Assembly (NCBI GenBank): GCA_007117775.1
Contig: SKFX01000239.1
Coordinates: 1-9,428 of the forward strand
From: Ilumatobacteraceae bacterium
GTDB taxonomy: Bacteria > Actinomycetota > Acidimicrobiia > Acidimicrobiales > Ilumatobacteraceae
Reading direction: 5' to 3'
DNA: 9,428 nucleotides
Positions 6,729-9,428 of the stretch are shown here, in pieces. The notes beneath the pieces were generated by a model. The model was not told the DNA's origin. It did not search any database and saw only the letters and a program-made list of their open reading frames with translations. How positions within the stretch are numbered: the first letter of the stretch is position 1; each line of letters starts with the position of its first letter. The translations under genes were made by a program, and so were the position numbers.

Positions 6729-6763
6729 CGTTGAGTACCGGGTCGTGGCGCCGCGGCTCAACG
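6729..6763. repeat. Inverted repeat CGTTGAG / CTCAACG upstream of the sigma gene
   Basis: Two perfect 7-bp arms, CGTTGAG (6729-6735) and CTCAACG (6757-6763), separated by 21 GC-rich bases. Its centre lies about 42 bp from that of the neighbouring CRP-like dyad. It may be an operator or a stem in the sigma leader; the sequence alone does not decide. Confidence 0.4.
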
Positions 6764-6899
6764 GCGTGATGGGGGATATGTAGGGATGGGGGCGGAGGCG
6801 ATTCGGAACACCGCACCCCTCGGATGCGGCGGCACCGTCGTGGAGATGCCGTTCCAACTCGCAATAGTGACTGTCTGTCCGATCAATCCAAAAGATTTG

Positions 6900-6929
6900 A
6901 CCGAAGTGACAAGTTAGCACGGCTGTCAA
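6900..6929 (-). promoter_or_regulatory. Weak candidate promoter for the sigma gene
   Basis: A consensus -35, TTGACA, lies at 6929-6924 on the minus strand. The best partner is TTCGGT at 6905-6900 after 18 nt, a poor -10. It would give a leader of about 245 nt carrying both inverted repeats. The hexamer is clear but the promoter is doubtful. Confidence 0.25.
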
Positions 6930-6952
6930 GTCCCTCGAAGAGCCGTTCGGCC

Positions 6953-6967
6953 CGGAGGTCACCTCCG
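6953..6967. repeat. Perfect 15-bp palindrome upstream of nadD
   Basis: CGGAGGT-C-ACCTCCG, 7-bp arms around one base, centred about 50 bp upstream of the nadD -10 box. It could bind a dimeric regulator, or form a CGGAG/CTCCG stem with a five-base loop if transcribed. It does not resemble any NAD-pathway operator I know. Confidence 0.4.
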
Positions 6968-7012
6968 AGCCCCATTTACGCCCGGGGCGGGCGCGAAGCG
7001 AGCCCTGAGGCC

Positions 7013-7018
7013 TAGCAT
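7013..7018 (+). promoter_or_regulatory. Candidate leaderless -10 box of nadD
   Basis: TAGCAT ends 7 nt before the nadD ATG at 7026, so the transcript would begin at or next to the start codon. There is no Shine-Dalgarno sequence at normal distance, which agrees with a leaderless mRNA. The -35 zone (around 6989-6996) is GC-rich and shows no TTGAC, as often seen with extended or -10-driven actinobacterial promoters. Confidence 0.5.
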
Positions 7019-7025
7019 CAGAGCG

Positions 7026-7661
7026 ATGTCGACAGGAGCCGCGCCGACGCGGATCGGACTCTTCGGGGGAACCTTTGACCCTCCCCATGTCGGCCATCTG
7101 GTCACGGCGGTCAACGTCGGCCATGCGCTGTCGCTCGATGTGGTGATCTTGATGGTGGCCAATCTCCCCTGGCAAAAGGAGGGGTCGCGTGAACTCACCG
7201 ACGCCGCGGATCGCCTCGCGATGGTCGAAGCAGCCGTTGCGGACGTGCCCGGCATCGTCGCTGGTCGAACCGAGATCGACGCCGGAGGCCCGAGCTACAC
7301 CGCCGATACCCTCGCCCGCTTGGCTGGCGAACATCGGGGTGCTGAACTGTTCACGATCATGGGCGCAGATGCTGCGGCGGGCCTGTTGAGTTGGGATCGC
7401 TACGAAGAGGTCATCGCCGGGTCGACGCTCGTGGCAGTGGACCGCCCCGGAGCCCAGGTGCCGTTGCCAGACGGCATCGAGTGGATCCGAGTCGAGGTGC
7501 CGCGCCTCGAGGTATCGAGCACCGATCTTCGTTCGCGCTTCGCCGATGGTCGCCCGCTCGACTACCTCGTGACGCGGCCGGTCCTCGAGGTGATCGCTGA
7601 GCGCTCGCTCTACGGTGCCCGGCCGGATCTGTGGTCGAGATCCGACGCGGTGAGGACATGA
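7026..7661 (+). CDS. nadD: Nicotinate-nucleotide adenylyltransferase
   Basis: Transfers AMP from ATP to nicotinic acid mononucleotide to make deamido-NAD, the penultimate step of NAD synthesis, in the cytoplasm. It has 211 residues, normal for the family. The nucleotidyltransferase signature GGTFDPPHVGH is at 14-24, the loop normally written PPHK appears here as PWQKEG (48-53), the acceptor-site tract is GGPSYTADTL (87-96), and the C-terminal ATP-binding SSTDLR is at 164-169. The ATG at 7026 gives nine residues before the first strand, as expected. It leads an operon with the LCP-like gene and rsfS, a common actinobacterial order, and its stop overlaps the next ATG as ATGA. The last 15 residues (after SLYGARP) are a non-conserved tail. 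Confidence 0.95.
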   Translation: MSTGAAPTRIGLFGGTFDPPHVGHLVTAVNVGHALSLDVVILMVANLPWQKEGSRELTDAADRLAMVEAAVADVPGIVAGRTEIDAGGPSYTADTLARLAGEHRGAELFTIMGADAAAGLLSWDRYEEVIAGSTLVAVDRPGAQVPLPDGIEWIRVEVPRLEVSSTDLRSRFADGRPLDYLVTRPVLEVIAERSLYGARPDLWSRSDAVRT

Positions 7662-8881
7662 CCGCGTCGCCTGAACGGCGCCGGCGCAGCACGATCGTCG
7701 GCGCGGTGGCAGCGGTGGCTGGTATGGCGGTGATCGCAGTCACGGCAGCATTCGGTGCGCTGACCCTCGCCGACTCCCAGGCCGGCCGCGATGCCGGTGC
7801 TGGACTGTTGGAGATCGCGCTGCCCGAGACGGCGACTGGGCTGATGGTCGCCATCGACGCAGACGGCGCGCCTGCCAGCCTGGCGGTGGTGGTGCTGTCT
7901 CCTGATGGTCGTGGCGGCAGCGTGGTGCCGGTGCCGGTATCGGCCGCGGAGGCTGAAGCCGATCTGGCGCTGCGCATCGAGGACGTCTTACCGCTGTCGG
8001 AGACCTGGCAGGTCCTCGGTCCAGAAGAGTTCGCCGTACAGGCCTCTGAGGTACTCGGTGTGGTCTTCGATGTTATTGAGGTCGTGGACGCCGAAGAGCT
8101 CTCAGCACTGCTCGGGCGGTTCGGCACGATCGAGATCGAGGTCCCCCCACTCGGCGACGATGAGGCGGCGCTGGTCGCACTCGAACCCGGCGAACGGGTG
8201 TCGCTCGATGCGACTGCAGCAGCATCGTTGCTCACCACATCGCGCGCTGAGGCTGCGGACCGTGATCTCATCGGTCTCGGCGACGTGATCTGGAATGCCT
8301 ATGCCGAGCAGATCGGCCCGGGACTCGGTGCTCCCGATGAGAGCGCGGCCGAACCCGTCTCACTCGAGTCGCTCATGGACCGACTCGCCGCCGGACCCGT
8401 CGGGGTGCGCAGCCCGAGATTCAGTGTTCCGGCCCGAGCGGAGAACCCGCGCCAAGTCGACGCAGTGCTGCTCGATGGTGCCGAGCTGCTGCTGATCTTC
8501 GGCCAGATCGCTCCAGCGCGCGTCACCGCACCCAACCCCTCGTTCAATTTCAGGGTGGAGTCGAATTTCTCCGCCGAGCAGTTGGCGCCCTACGGGGTCA
8601 ACAACGCCGATATCGCGCGCGAGGTCATCGAGGTGTTGTTGTTCCTGCAGTCCAATGTGATCTCGGTGCAGACCTCTGACTCGGGCGCGCCGAGCGCTAC
8701 GGTCGGATTGGTGGCTCGAGATGCCCCGGTGGAGACCCTGGCCGAGAGCTGGTCGCTGGTGTTTGGTGATATTGAACTCGAACCGACGAACGAGGTGATC
8801 GCTCAAGTCGACGTGACCGTCGTGCTCGGCGAGGACTATCTGGAGTTCCGCGAACAACGGCTCGGTCAGGATCGCCAATGA
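7658..8881 (+). CDS. Membrane-anchored LCP (LytR-CpsA-Psr)-like protein with degenerate active site
   Basis: 407 residues: a short basic cytoplasmic start (PERRRR at 5-10), one membrane helix at about 12-38, then an extracytoplasmic region. Residues of about 55-250 follow the order of an LCP domain: a strand matching the usual DT-hydrophobic start (TGLMVAIDADG), the EEFAVQASEVLGVVFDVIEVVDAEELSALLGRFGTIEIEVP segment split over 123-163 (family: LGGVEIDVP), then LDATAAASLLTTSRAE (183-198; family: LDGEEALAYVRSR). Residues 295-395 resemble the LytR C-terminal domain, ending in VDVTVVLGEDY. The SIPRD motif is replaced by PVPVSAA (91-97), so the arginine and aspartate that handle the lipid phosphate are missing. 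It may be non-catalytic, with a structural or regulatory cell-wall role. ATG 7658 is chosen for the ATGA overlap with nadD and GAGG close by; an in-frame GTG at 7631 would add nine residues. Confidence 0.82.
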   Translation: MTASPERRRRSTIVGAVAAVAGMAVIAVTAAFGALTLADSQAGRDAGAGLLEIALPETATGLMVAIDADGAPASLAVVVLSPDGRGGSVVPVPVSAAEAEADLALRIEDVLPLSETWQVLGPEEFAVQASEVLGVVFDVIEVVDAEELSALLGRFGTIEIEVPPLGDDEAALVALEPGERVSLDATAAASLLTTSRAEAADRDLIGLGDVIWNAYAEQIGPGLGAPDESAAEPVSLESLMDRLAAGPVGVRSPRFSVPARAENPRQVDAVLLDGAELLLIFGQIAPARVTAPNPSFNFRVESNFSAEQLAPYGVNNADIAREVIEVLLFLQSNVISVQTSDSGAPSATVGLVARDAPVETLAESWSLVFGDIELEPTNEVIAQVDVTVVLGEDYLEFREQRLGQDRQ

Positions 8882-9282
8882 CAGCTGAGGACATCACAGT
8901 GCACGACCCCGAGGCCTATGAACTCGCGATGGTCTGCGCGCGCACCGCCGATAGTGAACACGGCCTCGAGGTGCTGGTCCTCGATGTCGGCGACACGCTC
9001 GGCGTCGCCGGGTATTTCGTGATCCTGCACGCCGGGAACCGCCGCTTGGTGAGAACCCTGGCGGATCGCATCGAGGAGCGGGCCCGTGAACGCTGCGGCC
9101 GCTCACCGCTGCGCGTCGAGGGGGCCGGCGAGCAGCAGTGGGTGCTGGTCGACTACGGCGATGTCGTCGTCCACATCTTCTTGGATGAGATCCGCCGCTT
9201 CTACGAGATCGAACGGCTCTACACCGATGCGCCGCGGGTGGCATGGGCCGACGATGCCGGGCTGCAGCCGCCCGAAGCCTGA
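8878..9282 (+). CDS. rsfS: Ribosomal silencing factor
   Basis: RsfS (Iojap/YbeB family) binds ribosomal protein uL14 and blocks joining of the subunits when nutrients are scarce. It has 134 residues, usual for actinobacteria. Hallmarks are VLVLDVGDTLGVAGYFVIL (32-50), the loop GNRRLVRTLADRIEE (53-67), the family core WVLVDYGDVVVHIF (88-101), and FYEIERLYTDAPRV (107-120). AGGA at 8868-8871, 6 nt before the ATG, supports this start, which overlaps the stop of the LCP-like gene as ATGA. It is the last gene of the nadD operon. Confidence 0.95.
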   Translation: MTAEDITVHDPEAYELAMVCARTADSEHGLEVLVLDVGDTLGVAGYFVILHAGNRRLVRTLADRIEERARERCGRSPLRVEGAGEQQWVLVDYGDVVVHIFLDEIRRFYEIERLYTDAPRVAWADDAGLQPPEA

Positions 9283-9300
9283 ACAACACCTGCGTCGCGG

Positions 9301-9330
9301 TTGTGTCAGCGCGGCTCGCCTCGGTATCGT
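9301..9330 (+). promoter_or_regulatory. Promoter of the tRNA-Ala gene
   Basis: TTGTGT (9301-9306) and TATCGT (9325-9330) are separated by 18 nt, and the -10 has the TANNNT form. The start would fall near 9337, about 9 nt before the mature tRNA end, a typical short 5' leader. The 63-bp gap after rsfS has no clear terminator, so read-through from rsfS may also occur. Confidence 0.6.
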
Positions 9331-9345
9331 GCGAAGGCCCACTAC

Positions 9346-9418
9346 GGGGCTGTAGCTCAGTTGGCAGAGCGCTTCCATGGCATGGAAGAGGTCAGGGGTT
9401 CAATTCCCCTCAGCTCCA
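9346..9418 (+). tRNA. tRNA-Ala, anticodon GGC
   Basis: A complete 73-nt cloverleaf. The acceptor stem pairs 9346-9352 with 9411-9417 (one G-U pair), the D stem is GCTC/GAGC, the anticodon stem CTTCC/GGAAG with loop ATGGCAT and anticodon GGC at 9379-9381, the variable loop is AGGTC, the T stem AGGGG/CCCCT with loop TTCAATT, and the discriminator base A is at 9418. The GGC anticodon reads GCC and GCU (Ala). The terminal CCA is not encoded (ACT follows), so it would be added after transcription. Confidence 0.97.
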
Positions 9419-9428
9419 CTTCGGCGGC

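Larger units (their letters stand above)
6649..7025. other. Divergent intergenic region between the sigma gene and nadD
   Basis: 377 bp with no credible gene; short open frames here are arginine/serine-rich and have no start signals. From left to right it holds the sigma ribosome binding site, a nested CRP-like dyad (6689-6720), an inverted repeat (6729-6763), an AT-richer patch with a TTGACA hexamer reading leftward (6850-6930), a perfect palindrome (6953-6967) and the nadD -10 box (7013-7018). The patch at 6861-6920 is the least GC-rich part of the window, as expected for a promoter zone. Confidence 0.7.

Noticed and set aside
6649..6864. N-terminal extension of the sigma factor by 72 codons
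   Set aside because: The extra residues are Arg/Pro/His-rich and outside the family alignment, they cross two inverted repeats, and the ATG at 6648 begins exactly at region 1.2.
6991..7006. GCGCGAAGCGAGCC motif before nadD that resembles short intergenic repeats
   Set aside because: Only one copy is present in the window and its inner pairing is poor, so a repeat family cannot be claimed.
6824..7015. A 63-codon plus-strand frame before nadD
   Set aside because: Composition is Arg/Ser-rich, there is no ribosome binding site, and it covers the palindrome and nadD promoter.
7411..8271. A 286-codon minus-strand frame opposite nadD and the LCP-like gene
   Set aside because: Its product is almost entirely Ser, Ala, Arg and Thr, with no start signal; it mirrors the codon bias of the real genes.

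Overview
The window is high-GC bacterial DNA, most likely from an actinobacterium. The evidence is a class II DAHP synthase of the actinobacterial type, a nadD / LCP-like / rsfS gene order, and -10 boxes of the loose TANNNT form with little U-tract at the one clear terminator. A deep-branching class such as Acidimicrobiia is my guess from protein flavour, not something the sequence proves. There are no signs of mobile elements, CRISPR arrays or recent transfer; the window is mainly housekeeping and transport.

Layout. Bases 1-2771 (minus strand) hold an osmoprotectant (glycine betaine/carnitine/choline class) ABC importer operon in the order permease, ATPase with CBS domains, second permease. 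The second permease runs off the left edge. The operon has its own promoter near 2907-2935, with several short palindromes around it. Bases 2988-5701 (minus) form a second, tightly packed operon: class II DAHP synthase (first step of the shikimate pathway), a cytoplasmic serine hydrolase of the beta-lactamase fold, and a 154-residue protein I do not recognise. It begins at a putative leaderless promoter. A strong hairpin at 5757-5790 separates it from an upstream sigma-70 family gene (5821-6648, minus).

Bases 6649-7025 are a 377-bp divergent intergenic region. It contains a CRP-family-like dyad (arms CGTGA and TCACA) nested in a larger inverted repeat, a second inverted repeat, a 15-bp perfect palindrome and a leaderless-type -10 box for nadD.

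Bases 7026-9282 (plus) form a translationally coupled operon: nadD (NAD synthesis), a membrane-anchored LCP-like protein that appears to have lost the family's catalytic arginines, and rsfS (ribosome silencing factor). Both junctions are ATGA overlaps. A tRNA-Ala(GGC) gene with its own promoter closes the window.

I found no clear new multi-gene system. The points most worth following are the degenerate LCP protein fixed between nadD and rsfS, the unknown protein and hydrolase coupled to DAHP synthase, and the regulatory DNA in front of the sigma gene.
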